64,000 nucleotides of DNA from Pseudorhodoferax sp965279475 (GCA_965279475.1 CBDIIA010000003.1:806001-870000); one strand, 5' to 3'. Positions 1-8,618 are shown, counted from the stretch's first letter. Notes: generated by a model from the letters alone, not told the origin. Program-made: numbers and translations.

Positions 1-1
1 G

Positions 2-82
2 GTGCGCACCGGTGACCTGGGCGGCAACGCCAGCACCAGCGCGTTCACGGACGCGCTGGTCAGCCGCATCAAGGGGGCCTGA
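2..82 (+). CDS. C-terminal end of an isocitrate/isopropylmalate dehydrogenase-family protein (partial)
   Basis: Only the last 26 codons are present and the gene enters from the left edge. The visible residues VRTGDLGGNASTSAFTDAL match the conserved C-terminal TxDLGGxAsT segment of the NAD(P)-dependent isocitrate/3-isopropylmalate/tartrate dehydrogenase fold. The catalytic part lies outside the window, so the substrate cannot be decided. Confidence 0.65.
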   Translation: MRTGDLGGNASTSAFTDALVSRIKGA

Positions 83-166
83 AGCGCCGGTGCCAGCACC
101 GCTGCACCGTGCACCATCCCTTCCGACCGATCGCCGACACCGCCTTTGTCCGCCTCTCCGTTTTCG

Positions 167-1294
167 ATGCCATTGGCGCGTGCCCGCGCCCTGTGGCTGC
201 AGGCGCAGCGCCTCGATGTGGCCGCGCCGTTCGGCCAGGGACCCGAGGCCGTGCAGCGCGCCACGGCGCACCTGGGTTACGTGCAGATCGACACGATCCA
301 CGTGATCGAGCGCAGCCACCACCATGTGCTGTACAGCCGCATCCCGGCCTACCATCCCCGCGACCTGTTGCAGGCGCAGTCGGTCGACAAGTCGGTGTTC
401 GAGTACTGGACCCATGCGCTGGCCTATGTGCCGGCGGCCGACTACCGCTTCTACGTGGCGCAGATGGCGCGGCACCGCGCGCAGCCGAAGAGCTGGGTGG
501 CCGGCGTGGATGCGGACGACTATGCCAGGCTGCTCCAGCGCATCCGCAGCGAGGGGCCGCTGTCGATCCGCGACATCGACGACGACGTGCTGCAGGACAA
601 GGAGCACCCCTGGGGCAGCCGCAAGCCGTCGAAGCGGGCCCTGCAATACGGCTTCTATGTCGGCGACCTGACGATCAGCCAGCGCAGCGGCATGTTGAAG
701 ACCTACGAGCTGGCCGCACGGCACTTCGGCTGGAGCCGCCGCCCGCGGCCGGTCAGCGACGCACAGTTTGCGCAGCACCTGCTGGAGCGGGCGCTGCGCG
801 CGCAGGGCGTCGTCAGCGTCGACTCCATCTGCTACGGCAACGTGGGATCGAAGGCCATGGTGCGTGGCCTCATCGAGACGGCGGTCCGCAAGCGGCGGCT
901 GGTGCCGGTGCACATCGGCGGGCAGGGCAAGGCCGACCATTGGGTCGAGCCGGCGGTGCTGGACGCAGCGCCGCCTGCACAGGCCGCACCGCTGACCCAC
1001 ATCCTGTCGCCGTTCGACCCGCTGGTGATCCAGCGCAAGCGGCTGCTGCAGTTCTTTGGCTACGAACACCGCTTCGAGGCCTATGTGCCGGCGGCGCAGC
1101 GGGTGCTGGGCTACTTCGCGCTGCCGGTGCTGGTGGGCGACGAGATCGTGGCCGCGCTCGACCTGAAGATGGACCGCCAGGCCGGCCGGCTGCTGGTCCA
1201 GCAATGGACATGGATCGCACCGCGGCGACGGGCCAGCAAGCTGGCGATCGAAGAGGCGCTGGGCCGCTTCGAGCGTTTCCACCAGGGCGGGTAG
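167..1294 (+). CDS. YcaQ/AlkX-type DNA glycosylase (HTH_42 winged-helix protein)
   Basis: About 375 residues with the tandem winged-helix layout of the HTH_42 family. Members of this family (E. coli YcaQ, Streptomyces AlkZ) unhook interstrand crosslinks and remove bulky alkylated bases from DNA. The N-terminal segment GYVQIDTIHVIERSHHH carries a Q-x-D motif (Q-I-D, near residues 40-42). Q-x-D is the catalytic signature of the YcaQ-like branch, whereas AlkZ has Q-x-Q. The C-terminal half (SPFDPLVIQRKR, then LDLKMDRQAGRLLVQ) is also family-typical. A TTG at 146 would add seven residues; the ATG was chosen because neither start has a clear ribosome site. It is monocistronic, with a minus-strand toxin-antitoxin pair downstream. 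Glycosylase activity is inferred from the motif. Confidence 0.82.
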   Translation: MPLARARALWLQAQRLDVAAPFGQGPEAVQRATAHLGYVQIDTIHVIERSHHHVLYSRIPAYHPRDLLQAQSVDKSVFEYWTHALAYVPAADYRFYVAQMARHRAQPKSWVAGVDADDYARLLQRIRSEGPLSIRDIDDDVLQDKEHPWGSRKPSKRALQYGFYVGDLTISQRSGMLKTYELAARHFGWSRRPRPVSDAQFAQHLLERALRAQGVVSVDSICYGNVGSKAMVRGLIETAVRKRRLVPVHIGGQGKADHWVEPAVLDAAPPAQAAPLTHILSPFDPLVIQRKRLLQFFGYEHRFEAYVPAAQRVLGYFALPVLVGDEIVAALDLKMDRQAGRLLVQQWTWIAPRRRASKLAIEEALGRFERFHQGG

Positions 1295-1321
1295 CCCGGC
1301 AGACGCTTCGCGCGGTGAGGG

Positions 1322-1735
1322 TCAGGCGAGCAGGTTGTGGAACGGCTTGCGGCTTTTCCAGCGGTAGCTGCCGAAATCACGCTCGTCCGTGGTGAGGATG
1401 CGGCCGTGGTCCAGGTGTTCGGCCAGCAGCACCAGCGATGCGTCGGCCAGGTCCATGGGCAGACTCGCGTAGCGCGCCATCATCGTCGGGATGCGCGCGA
1501 TGCGGTCTGGCGGGATGTCCCACGGCACCAGGCCGCCGTCGGCCACTTCGTCCATCAAGGCCTGGGCGAAGCGTGAACCCAGGCGCCGCGCGATCAGGTG
1601 CGTGGCCTCGGTCAGCACGGGCCAGGTGGTGATCCAGCCTTCCTCCACCGTCGGTGCCGCGGCCACGGCGCGGGTGTGCCACGCATCGCTCCTGTCGAGC
1701 AGCGCGAACAGGAAGCCGGTGTCGACCGCGATCAC
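1322..1735 (-). CDS. VapC-like PIN-domain toxin (ribonuclease)
   Basis: A 137-residue PIN-domain protein beginning at GTG (VIAVDTGFLFALLDRSD). Acidic residues expected to bind Mg2+ are visible: Asp5 in AVDTG, Glu in LTEATHL, and the C-terminal DLADASLVLLAEHL followed by ILTTDERDF. PIN toxins cleave tRNA, rRNA or mRNA when their antitoxin is degraded. The GTG start overlaps the stop of the upstream antitoxin gene by four bases (GTGA), so the pair is translationally coupled and probably autoregulated. No other role is suggested by the neighbours. Confidence 0.85.
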   Translation of the reverse strand: MIAVDTGFLFALLDRSDAWHTRAVAAAPTVEEGWITTWPVLTEATHLIARRLGSRFAQALMDEVADGGLVPWDIPPDRIARIPTMMARYASLPMDLADASLVLLAEHLDHGRILTTDERDFGSYRWKSRKPFHNLLA

Positions 1736-2040
1736 GCCGCAGGCCCGGCCTTGCGCGCCCGGCGGGTGGTGCGCCGCTCGGCGGCGGGGGGCGTGAGCAC
1801 CTTCGCCTCGAGCCCCTCCTGCAGATACTTCTTGACGTTGGCCGAGATATCGCTCTGCCCGCTGTCGCCCTGGCCGATCCACCGGGACAGGTGCTTGAGC
1901 TTGCCGCCCTCCGCCCGGACATGGCGGTAGTAGAAGTCGACACTCTCGCGCAGCACGTCGCTGACCTTCATACCGGTGCTGGCGGCCAGATACGCCACCT
2001 GCTGCTCGGCGACGCCTTCGAATCTTGCATTCACGCGCAT
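1732..2040 (-). CDS. Putative antitoxin partner of the PIN toxin
   Basis: A 102-residue protein (MRVNARFEGVAEQQVAYLAA...) with a short N-terminal strand-helix-helix stretch and a basic tail (ERRTTRRARKAGP). This is compatible with a ribbon-helix-helix DNA-binding antitoxin. The start is the ATG preceded by AAAGGAG at seven bases spacing; an upstream TTG would overlap that ribosome site. It precedes and overlaps the toxin gene, the usual antitoxin-first order. The exact antitoxin family is not recognised; the assignment rests on position, size and the partner gene. Confidence 0.7.
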   Translation of the reverse strand: MRVNARFEGVAEQQVAYLAASTGMKVSDVLRESVDFYYRHVRAEGGKLKHLSRWIGQGDSGQSDISANVKKYLQEGLEAKVLTPPAAERRTTRRARKAGPAA

Positions 2041-2109
2041 GGACGGGCTCCTTTGAAAGACCAACGCGCAATTGTATGACAGTGCATGACAAAAGTGCAG
2101 TCAGTGTGC

Positions 2110-4875
2110 CTATGCATCCAGCGGCTTCAGCAGCTCGCTCAGATCGCTTTCGGTGAACAGCGGCTGCTTGCGCGCCGTGGCCTCGCTGAACAGGCTGATG
2201 GCCAGTGCCGCCTTGCGTTCCTGCAGGGCCAGGATGCGTTCTTCGATCGTTCCCTGCGCCACCAGCTTGTAGACCAGCACCCGCTGGCGCTGGCCGATGC
2301 GGTGCGCCCGGTCGGTGGCCTGCAGTTCCGCGGCCGGGTTCCACCACGGGTCGTAGTGGATCACGGTGTCGGCCTGCGTCAGGTTCAGGCCCACGCCGCC
2401 GGCCTTGAGGCTGATCAGGAACAACGGCACCGCCCCCGAGGTGAAGCGCTCGATCAGTTGCTCCCGATGCTGCGACTGGCCGGTCAGCTTGACCCAGGCG
2501 ATGCCGCGCGCCGCCAGCGCCTGCTCGATCAGCTCCAGCATGCTGGTGAACTGCGAGAACAGCAACACCCGCCGCCCTTCGGCCAGCATCTCGGGCAGCA
2601 TGTCCATCAGCAGTTCCAGCTTGGCCGATTGCGTGACCTGGTGTGCGGTCGGTTGCGTCAGCAGGCGCGGGTCGCAGCAGACCTGGCGCAGCTTGAGCAG
2701 CGCGTCCAGGATCTCGATCTGCGACCTGGCCAGCCCTTTGTCGGCCAGTGCGTGGCGCACCGACTGTTCCGTCGAGAGGCGGATGGTTTCGTACAGGTTC
2801 GCCTGCTGAGGGCCCAGTTCCACGCTGGAGATGACCTCCTGCTTCTTGGGCAGATCGGTCGCCACGTCGCGCTTGGCACGGCGCAGCATGAAGGGCGTGA
2901 TGCGGCGGCGCAGCTGGTCGAGCCGTTCGCTGTCGCCATGCTTCTCGATCGGTGTGCGGAACATGGCCTTGAAGTTCGCCTGGCTGCCCAGAAAACCCGG
3001 CATCAGAAAGTGGAACAGGCTCCACAGTTCGCCCAGGTGGTTTTCCATCGGCGTGCCCGACAGGCACAGGCGATGGCGGGTGTCCAGCGCGCCCACGACC
3101 TGTGCGGCATGGCTGTTGGCGTTCTTGACGTTCTGCGCTTCGTCCAGCACCACCAGGTGCCAGGCTTGCCGCAGCCAGCGCGCGCGGTCGCGCTGCAGCA
3201 GCGAATACGGGGCGATCACCAGGTCGTGCCGGCCGATGGCGGACGCGGCCGCGTGCCGGTCCTCACCATGCAGCACCAGGGTGCGCAGCGCGGGCGCGAA
3301 GCGGGCCGCTTCGCGCCGCCAGTTGCCGAGCACGCTGACCGGCGCGATCACCAGTGCCGGCCGGTCCAGCCGGCCTGACTGTTGTTCGAGCAGGATGTGG
3401 GCCAGCGTCTGCAGCGTCTTGCCCAGGCCCATGTCGTCGGCCAGGATGCCCGCGAGGCCGTGGGTGCGCAGGAACTGCAGCCACTCCAGCCCCTGCTGCT
3501 GGTACGGCCGCAGCTGCGCCGCCAGGCCATGCGGTGGCGCGACCGCGGGCAGCGCATTGCGGCCGGCCAGCTGCTGCACCATCTGGCGCAGCTGGTCGGC
3601 GCCGCGCCAGACCACGCCTTCGCCCAACGATGCGCCCAGCCGCAGCGCCTCCATGCGCGACAACCGCAGACGGTCGCCGTGGAGTTGGTCGCCGCGTTCA
3701 CCCACCAGATCGAGCAGGGCGCGCAGCCACGGCCGCAAAGGCTCGGTGGGCAGACGCAGGTATCTGCCGTCGTCGCGTGGCAGGTAGACGTGGGGCGGTA
3801 GCTGCAGCGTGCCGGCCGTCGCGGCATCGGTGCCGTGCTGTACCGGCGTGCCCAGGCTAACCGTCTCCAGCTGTTCCAGCAACGCGGGCAGCAGCGGCAG
3901 GATGTTGTGGCGCTGGCCGTCGATCTCCATGCACAGCGACAGATCGAACCACGGCGAGCGGCTGTCGTCGCTGGCGGCCGGCGGGCCACCATCCGGTTGG
4001 TCGGTCTCGGGTGCGAACTGCACGTCGAGCGCATCGGCGCGCGTGATCCAGCCTGCCAGGGACGGGTCGACCTCGACCGCGAAGCCGGCGGTCCGCAGCG
4101 GTGCGAAGTCGGCATCGGCCCAGCGCAGCCACACCTGCGCCGGTGCCGCGGTGAACGCCGCCATGTGGAACACTCCCGTGGCATTGCCGCTCAGGCCCAG
4201 GGTACGCAGCGCGTGCAGGGCGGCTTGTTCCGCTACGACGTGGCGGTGCAGCCGCACGCGTTGCGGGCTGGCGGCCGGACCGCCGGGCCGCTCGACCCAT
4301 ACCGGGTTGGTGCGGGCATGGGTGTAGCACCGCAGCCCGTCGTAGTCGAAGCGCAGCGTCGCGCACAACGGGCCGGCCTGTGTCCGGTCGCGCGCGGGCA
4401 CTCGGGCAATGCGCAAGTGCGCGGTTGGTGTGATGCCTTGCAGCAGCGGCTGTGCACCGGGGGCGCCCAGCGATGCGTCGTCGCCGAACAGGTCGAGCCA
4501 AGGTGTTGCCTGGGCGAGCCGTGCCAGAGGTGCGGCAACTTGAGGAGGCGGAGCAGGCACGTCGGCCCCGGCTTGGCCCATGCCGGACCGGTACGCCGCC
4601 TTCAGGACCACGGCCACGCTGTGCCCGCAGTCGCCACCGACGGCGCAGCTGCACTCGGCGCTGAAAAAGCCGATGCGGCCTTGCGCCGTGGTCTCGACCA
4701 GCACCGACACCTGGCAGGACTCGCGTGCGACGCCCCGCACCACGCCTTCGATGCGCCATTCCTGCAAGCCTGCCGCGGCGACGTCGCAATGCTGCACCTG
4801 CTGGCTGCGGTACAGCGCCAGCCCGCGTTCGTACGTGGTGGCCGGCACCCGTTCGGCCAGCGACTGCGGGTCCAT
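2110..4875 (-). CDS. SWIM zinc-finger SNF2-family helicase
   Basis: About 921 residues. The N-terminus has a SWIM zinc finger (AECSCAVGGDCGHS; Cys75, Cys77, Cys83, His85). The C-terminal half holds a full SNF2 ATPase: Walker A ILADDMGLGKTLQT, motif II VLDEAQNVKN, motif III LSGTPMENHLGELW, and a helicase-C lobe with VGLNLTQADTVIHYDPWWNP and ATDRAHRIGQ. Such proteins translocate on double-stranded DNA and remodel protein-DNA complexes; the target is unknown. An alternative TTG at 4896 overlaps the stop of the upstream AraC gene (TTGA), which would give coupled translation. The ATG at 4875 was kept. The gene probably shares the AraC promoter. Confidence 0.9.
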   Translation of the reverse strand: MDPQSLAERVPATTYERGLALYRSQQVQHCDVAAAGLQEWRIEGVVRGVARESCQVSVLVETTAQGRIGFFSAECSCAVGGDCGHSVAVVLKAAYRSGMGQAGADVPAPPPQVAAPLARLAQATPWLDLFGDDASLGAPGAQPLLQGITPTAHLRIARVPARDRTQAGPLCATLRFDYDGLRCYTHARTNPVWVERPGGPAASPQRVRLHRHVVAEQAALHALRTLGLSGNATGVFHMAAFTAAPAQVWLRWADADFAPLRTAGFAVEVDPSLAGWITRADALDVQFAPETDQPDGGPPAASDDSRSPWFDLSLCMEIDGQRHNILPLLPALLEQLETVSLGTPVQHGTDAATAGTLQLPPHVYLPRDDGRYLRLPTEPLRPWLRALLDLVGERGDQLHGDRLRLSRMEALRLGASLGEGVVWRGADQLRQMVQQLAGRNALPAVAPPHGLAAQLRPYQQQGLEWLQFLRTHGLAGILADDMGLGKTLQTLAHILLEQQSGRLDRPALVIAPVSVLGNWRREAARFAPALRTLVLHGEDRHAAASAIGRHDLVIAPYSLLQRDRARWLRQAWHLVVLDEAQNVKNANSHAAQVVGALDTRHRLCLSGTPMENHLGELWSLFHFLMPGFLGSQANFKAMFRTPIEKHGDSERLDQLRRRITPFMLRRAKRDVATDLPKKQEVISSVELGPQQANLYETIRLSTEQSVRHALADKGLARSQIEILDALLKLRQVCCDPRLLTQPTAHQVTQSAKLELLMDMLPEMLAEGRRVLLFSQFTSMLELIEQALAARGIAWVKLTGQSQHREQLIERFTSGAVPLFLISLKAGGVGLNLTQADTVIHYDPWWNPAAELQATDRAHRIGQRQRVLVYKLVAQGTIEERILALQERKAALAISLFSEATARKQPLFTESDLSELLKPLDA

Positions 4876-4892
4876 CAGAAAACGCGGGCCGC

Positions 4893-5747
4893 TCAAGCCG
4901 AACCCCCTTCGGCCCGCATCTGGAAGTGGCTCGGCGACTGTCCCATCGCCGCCTTGAACATCGCCGAGAACGCGCTGTCGCTGGCATAGCCGCTGGCGGC
5001 GGCCACCTGGCCGATGGGGCTGCCGCGCGCGAGCATCGGCAGCGCATGCGCCAGCACGGCCTGCTGGCGCCATTGCTGGTAACTGGTGCCCAGCTCGTCG
5101 CGGAACAGCCGTGCCGCCGTGCGTTCGCTGGCGCCCACATCGGCCGCCCACTCGGCCAGCGTTGCCCGTTCGGCGGGCGCGCGCAGCACGGCTTCGCACA
5201 GCGCGCGCAGGCGTTTGTCGCCATGCTGGGCGTGCGGCAGCGGCACGGCGAGCGCCTGGATGTCGGCGTTGGTGATGTCGTCCAGCACCAGGCGCGTCAG
5301 CATGCGTTCACGCTCGCTGCGCCGCGTCGCCGGCTTGAAGCTGTCGACGGCGTCCAGCGCATGCACCAGCTCGCGCAGCAGCGGCGACACGACGATCATG
5401 CGCGAGCCGTCCCATCCGGCGGGGGTCACGCTGGCGTCCATGTAGAGCGTGCGGAACTCGGCGTCTTCGAGCACGTCGATGCAGTGCAACGCGCCGGGCG
5501 CGATCCACACCGCGCGCGACGGCGGCACGATGTAGGTCACCTCTTCGGACGTGGCCTCGTCCTGCACCGCGCTGACGCGCACCATGCCGGTCGCGCAGTA
5601 CGCCAGCTGGGCCCAGGCATGCCGGTGCGGGTCGAAGTGCGTGTCGGTCGGCATGCTGCGCGCCCGCACGCGCACCGGGCGCTGCACGCTGGGGGTGAAG
5701 GGGTCGGTGTCGCCGACGGGGGTGGAGGCTCGGGTGGCGCGCGGCAT
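4893..5747 (-). CDS. AraC-family transcriptional regulator with N-terminal cupin
   Basis: 284 residues. The N-terminal region (HFDPHRHAWAQLAYCATGMV, IVPPSRAVWIAPGALH) is a cupin-like sensor with metal-site-like histidines. The C-terminal region has two helix-turn-helices: LAEWAADVGASERTAARLFRDELG, then GQVAAASGYASDSAFSAMFKAAMGQSPSHF. AraC regulators with this layout usually sense a small molecule and often control a divergent transporter gene. Here an MFS gene diverges across an 86-bp gap, making it the likely target. The SNF2 helicase gene follows directly and is probably co-transcribed. Confidence 0.9.
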   Translation of the reverse strand: MPRATRASTPVGDTDPFTPSVQRPVRVRARSMPTDTHFDPHRHAWAQLAYCATGMVRVSAVQDEATSEEVTYIVPPSRAVWIAPGALHCIDVLEDAEFRTLYMDASVTPAGWDGSRMIVVSPLLRELVHALDAVDSFKPATRRSERERMLTRLVLDDITNADIQALAVPLPHAQHGDKRLRALCEAVLRAPAERATLAEWAADVGASERTAARLFRDELGTSYQQWRQQAVLAHALPMLARGSPIGQVAAASGYASDSAFSAMFKAAMGQSPSHFQMRAEGGSA

Positions 5748-5833
5748 GAGGTGGGTGAGGTTTGTCCGAAATTCGATGAAGTCTGGCGTTTTGTCGCTTT
5801 TCGGAACTGTGCTTCGATACTACGATACCGGCC

Positions 5834-7081
5834 ATGACCATGACAACAACAGCTCCCTCCGCGGGTGGCGCGAGTCTGAGACAAGACGGCAGCGTGATCG
5901 GCCTCGTCGGCATCGCCCACCTGATCAGCCACTTCAGCCAGCTGCTGCTCGCGCCGCTGTTCCCCTGGCTCAAGGATGCGTTCGACGCGAGTTACGCCGA
6001 GCTGGGTTTCCTGATGACGCTGTTCTTCGTCACCTCGTGCGCGGTGCAGGCTGCGTCGGGTTTCGTGGTCGACAAGTTCGGTCCGCGGCCGGTGCTGTTC
6101 GGAGGTCTGGCGCTGCTGGGACTGGCGGCGTTCGGTTACTCGGTCAGCACCAGCTACTGGATGCTGGCGAGCTTCTCGATCCTGGCGGGCATCGGCAACG
6201 GCGTGTTCCACCCGGTCGACTACACCTTGCTCAACCGCAAGGTCAGCACGCCGCGGCTCGGGCACGCGTACAGCGTGCACGGCATCACCGGCAGCCTGGG
6301 CTGGGCGCTGGCGCCGGTGTTCCTGGTGCCTCTGGCCATTGCGTTCTCGTGGCGGGTGGCACTGGCTTCGGCCGGGGGGCTGGCCTTTGCCGTGTTGCTG
6401 CTGCTGTGGTGCTACCGCCCGGTGCTGGCGCTGGACGTGAAGGTGGTGCCCAAGGCTGGGCAGGGCGAGGCGGCGGTGGGCGGGCAGTTCGACTTCCTGC
6501 GCATCCCGGCGGTGTGGATGTGCTTCGGTTTCTTCTTCTTCTACGCGATGGTGATCAGCATCGTGCAGACCTTCGCGCCCGTGGCCGCAGGCCAGCTGCA
6601 CGCGGTGCCGGTGGCGGTGGTGGCGATCTGCCTCACCGTCTACATGGTGTCGAGTGCGGGCGGCATGGTGCTGGGCGGTTTCCTGGCCACCGATCCGTCG
6701 CGCTGCGAGCGGGTGGTGGGGGCCGGCTTCGGCATCGCCGCGGTGACGGCGCTGTTCCTCGCGTTGGCCAGTTTTCCGGCGGGGCTGGTGCCGGTGCTGT
6801 TCGGCATCATGGGGTTCGCGTCGGGCATTGCCGGGCCGGCGCGCGATCTGCTGGTCAAACGCTCGACGCCGGCCAATGCCAGCGGCCGGGTCTATGGTGT
6901 GGTGTATGCCGGCCTCGACATCGGCCAGGCCTTTGCCCCGCTGGTCTTCGGGCGCCTGATGGACCACGGCCAGTACACGAGCGTGATCCTCGGCCTGGCC
7001 GTGGTGCAGGCCGTGCTGATCGCCAGCGCCTTCAACGTACGCCGCGTGCGGCGCGAGGCCCTGGTGCCGGTTTCGGCCTAG
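5834..7081 (+). CDS. MFS transporter
   Basis: 415 residues with about twelve hydrophobic segments and an MFS signature between TM2 and TM3 (GFVVDKFGPRPVLFGG, the GxxxDrxGrrp-type loop). The second half includes VSSAGGMVLGGFLATDPSRCERVVGAGFG. It should be an inner-membrane secondary transporter; substrate and direction cannot be read from sequence. It diverges from the AraC regulator, whose binding sites should lie in the shared gap. TTTGTC occurs twice there, 29 bp apart (5761 and 5790). The first ATG of MTMTTTAPS was used. Confidence 0.88.
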   Translation: MTMTTTAPSAGGASLRQDGSVIGLVGIAHLISHFSQLLLAPLFPWLKDAFDASYAELGFLMTLFFVTSCAVQAASGFVVDKFGPRPVLFGGLALLGLAAFGYSVSTSYWMLASFSILAGIGNGVFHPVDYTLLNRKVSTPRLGHAYSVHGITGSLGWALAPVFLVPLAIAFSWRVALASAGGLAFAVLLLLWCYRPVLALDVKVVPKAGQGEAAVGGQFDFLRIPAVWMCFGFFFFYAMVISIVQTFAPVAAGQLHAVPVAVVAICLTVYMVSSAGGMVLGGFLATDPSRCERVVGAGFGIAAVTALFLALASFPAGLVPVLFGIMGFASGIAGPARDLLVKRSTPANASGRVYGVVYAGLDIGQAFAPLVFGRLMDHGQYTSVILGLAVVQAVLIASAFNVRRVRREALVPVSA

Positions 7082-7088
7082 GCGCGCT

Positions 7089-7613
7089 TCAGGCCGAGGC
7101 TGTCTCGCGCAGCCGCTGCAGGCTGTCGAGCGTGCGCAGGCAGGCGTTGGCCGCCTCTGCGCCCTTCACGACGAAATGCTCGCTGAAGAAACGCTGGTGC
7201 TCGGCGCCCTCGTGGAAGTGGTGCGGCGTGAGCACCACCGAGAACACCGGCACTTCGGTTTCCAACTGCACCTGCATCAGGCCCGAGACCACCGCTTCGG
7301 CGACGAACTCGTGGCGGTAGATGCCCCCGTCCACGACGAAGGCGCAGCCCACGATTGCATCGAAGCGGCCGGACCGGGCCAGCAGCTTGGCGTGCAGCGG
7401 GATCTCGAACGCGCCCGGCACTTCGAACAGCGTGGTCGCGCCCGGCGCGACACCGTGGCGCGACAGTTCGCCCAGAAACGCATCGCGGCCCTGGCCGACG
7501 ATGTCGGCATGCCAGCCGGCCTGCACGAAGGCGATGCGCGGCTCGCGTGTGCGGGTGAGGGCACGGCGCGGCATGGTGGTGAGGGAATGGTGGTTGTCGA
7601 CTGACTGACTCAT
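7089..7613 (-). CDS. ribH: 6,7-dimethyl-8-ribityllumazine synthase, type II (RibH2-like)
   Basis: 174 residues, somewhat longer than usual because of a 25-residue N-terminal tail. It condenses 5-amino-6-ribitylaminouracil with 3,4-dihydroxy-2-butanone 4-phosphate in riboflavin synthesis. VPGAFEIPLHAKLLA binds substrate. The run FVVDGGIYRHEFVAEAVVSG, then VFSVVLTPHHFHEG, resembles the type II (RibH2) enzymes of rhizobia and Brucella more than the common type I form. The catalytic His is in the GGIYRHEF to PHHFHE region. It stands alone, outside a rib operon, behind an FMN riboswitch, so it is probably repressed when flavin is plentiful. The start is the ATG of MSQSVDNHHS. Confidence 0.92.
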   Translation of the reverse strand: MSQSVDNHHSLTTMPRRALTRTREPRIAFVQAGWHADIVGQGRDAFLGELSRHGVAPGATTLFEVPGAFEIPLHAKLLARSGRFDAIVGCAFVVDGGIYRHEFVAEAVVSGLMQVQLETEVPVFSVVLTPHHFHEGAEHQRFFSEHFVVKGAEAANACLRTLDSLQRLRETASA

Positions 7614-7711
7614 GGGTTGCCTCGAAGAGGGTTGGACCAGAATCAGGGCGCACGAGCTTCGGCACAGCGCCGAACGCCCGCCAGGCAGACATCCGGCACC
7701 AGGCCGCAAGT

Positions 7712-7864
7712 TCGCGCTCTCTTGCATCCGGACTGTGACCGTCGGCCCCGGAATCGCACCGGATCTGCTGACCCTGCCCACCGGTGACGGAGGGCAGGCG
7801 CTCGCGGGCTTGTGCGGCTTGCGCCGCCATCACCGCCGGTGGGGAATTGCACCCCGCCCTGAGA
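7712..7864 (-). promoter_or_regulatory. FMN riboswitch (RFN element) upstream of ribH
   Basis: Read on the minus strand, all the conserved RFN blocks occur in order: GGGCGGGGTGCAATTCCCC, ACCGGCGGTGATGG, AGCCCGCGAGCG, GGTCAGCAGATCCGGTG, ATTCCGGGGCCGACGGTC and AGTCCGGATGCAAGAGAGCG. This aptamer binds FMN and switches off downstream expression. About 100 nt separate it from the ribH start. That spacer holds a short hairpin (TTCGGC/GCCGAA, 7658-7674) without a U-run, so control is more likely translational or through an unseen terminator. Confidence 0.97.
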
Positions 7865-7907
7865 ACGCTTTGGATGCCTCTTCCTTGCGAAAGAAGCAGC
7901 GCGGATT

Positions 7908-8477
7908 CTATGCCCCGCGCACGCTGGCCGAGACCGCCCGCAGGAAGTCCTGCGACAGCCCGGGGTCGTCGACGGCACGCGCCAGCACCATCGCGCCGAC
8001 CATGCTGGCGTAGGCGACCAGCGCCTTGTCGCGCCGCGCGGCCTTCGAGCGGCCGGGGATCAGACTGGCAAAACGGTCGAGCGCGCTGCGCACGCCCTGC
8101 GTCATTGCTGTCTTGACCGAAGGCCCCTGCCGTGCCACGTCGGCGCCAAGCGCCGCGACCGCGCAGCCTCGCCCGGGCTTGTCGCGGTGGCGGGTCGACA
8201 GGTAGTTCTGCACGATGGTGTCGAACGCTGTATCGGGCGACTGGGCGCCCATCTTGTCCCAATCCTGGTCGGCCACCGCAAAGGCCTGCGTGCAGGCCTC
8301 GGCCAGCAGTTCTTCCTTGGACGCGAACTGCCCGTAGAAGCCGCCATGCGTGAGGCCGGCTTCCTGCATCAGGTCGGCCACGCCGATGCCGCCAAAGCCC
8401 CGTTCGCGAAACAGCCGGGCCGCGGTATCGACCACACGCGCCCGGTTTTCGCTTGCCTGTTCCTTGCTGACCTTCAT
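7908..8477 (-). CDS. TetR-family transcriptional regulator
   Basis: 189 residues. The N-terminal helix-turn-helix is typical: RARVVDTAARLFRERGFGGI, then VADLMQEAGLTHGGFYGQF. The C-terminal domain contains RGCAVAALGADVARQGP, common in TetR proteins beside oxidoreductases or thiolases. It is transcribed away from a thiolase gene; two copies of an ATGACGATCGTCAT-type palindrome lie in the shared gap. The likely targets are therefore its own gene and the thiolase-SDR pair. Confidence 0.93.
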   Translation of the reverse strand: MKVSKEQASENRARVVDTAARLFRERGFGGIGVADLMQEAGLTHGGFYGQFASKEELLAEACTQAFAVADQDWDKMGAQSPDTAFDTIVQNYLSTRHRDKPGRGCAVAALGADVARQGPSVKTAMTQGVRSALDRFASLIPGRSKAARRDKALVAYASMVGAMVLARAVDDPGLSQDFLRAVSASVRGA

Positions 8478-8528
8478 CGTTTTCGACCCCTTCCGAGCAA
8501 TGGACCACGACCAGGGATTGCATTATAA

Positions 8529-8566
8529 ATGACGATCGTCATATAATTAATCATGACGATCATCAT
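8529..8566. promoter_or_regulatory. Paired palindromic TetR operators
   Basis: The gap between the TetR and thiolase genes holds a perfect 14-bp palindrome ATGACGATCGTCAT (8529-8542) and a near copy ATGACGATCATCAT (8553-8566). Their centres are 24 bp apart in AT-rich DNA that probably contains both promoters. Position and symmetry fit the operator of the adjacent TetR repressor. Confidence 0.8.
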
Positions 8567-8618
8567 TAAAAATTGATCGGCCGATCCACCGCATGCCCTG
8601 GTTCCAAAGGAGAAAATC

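Noticed and set aside
1322..3067. 581-residue frame joining the PIN toxin to upstream sequence
   Set aside because: The added part is out-of-frame SNF2 and antitoxin sequence; the PIN domain starts at the GTG that overlaps the antitoxin stop.
5761..5795. TTTGTC direct repeat as AraC site
   Set aside because: Only six bases match; too weak to list as an operator.
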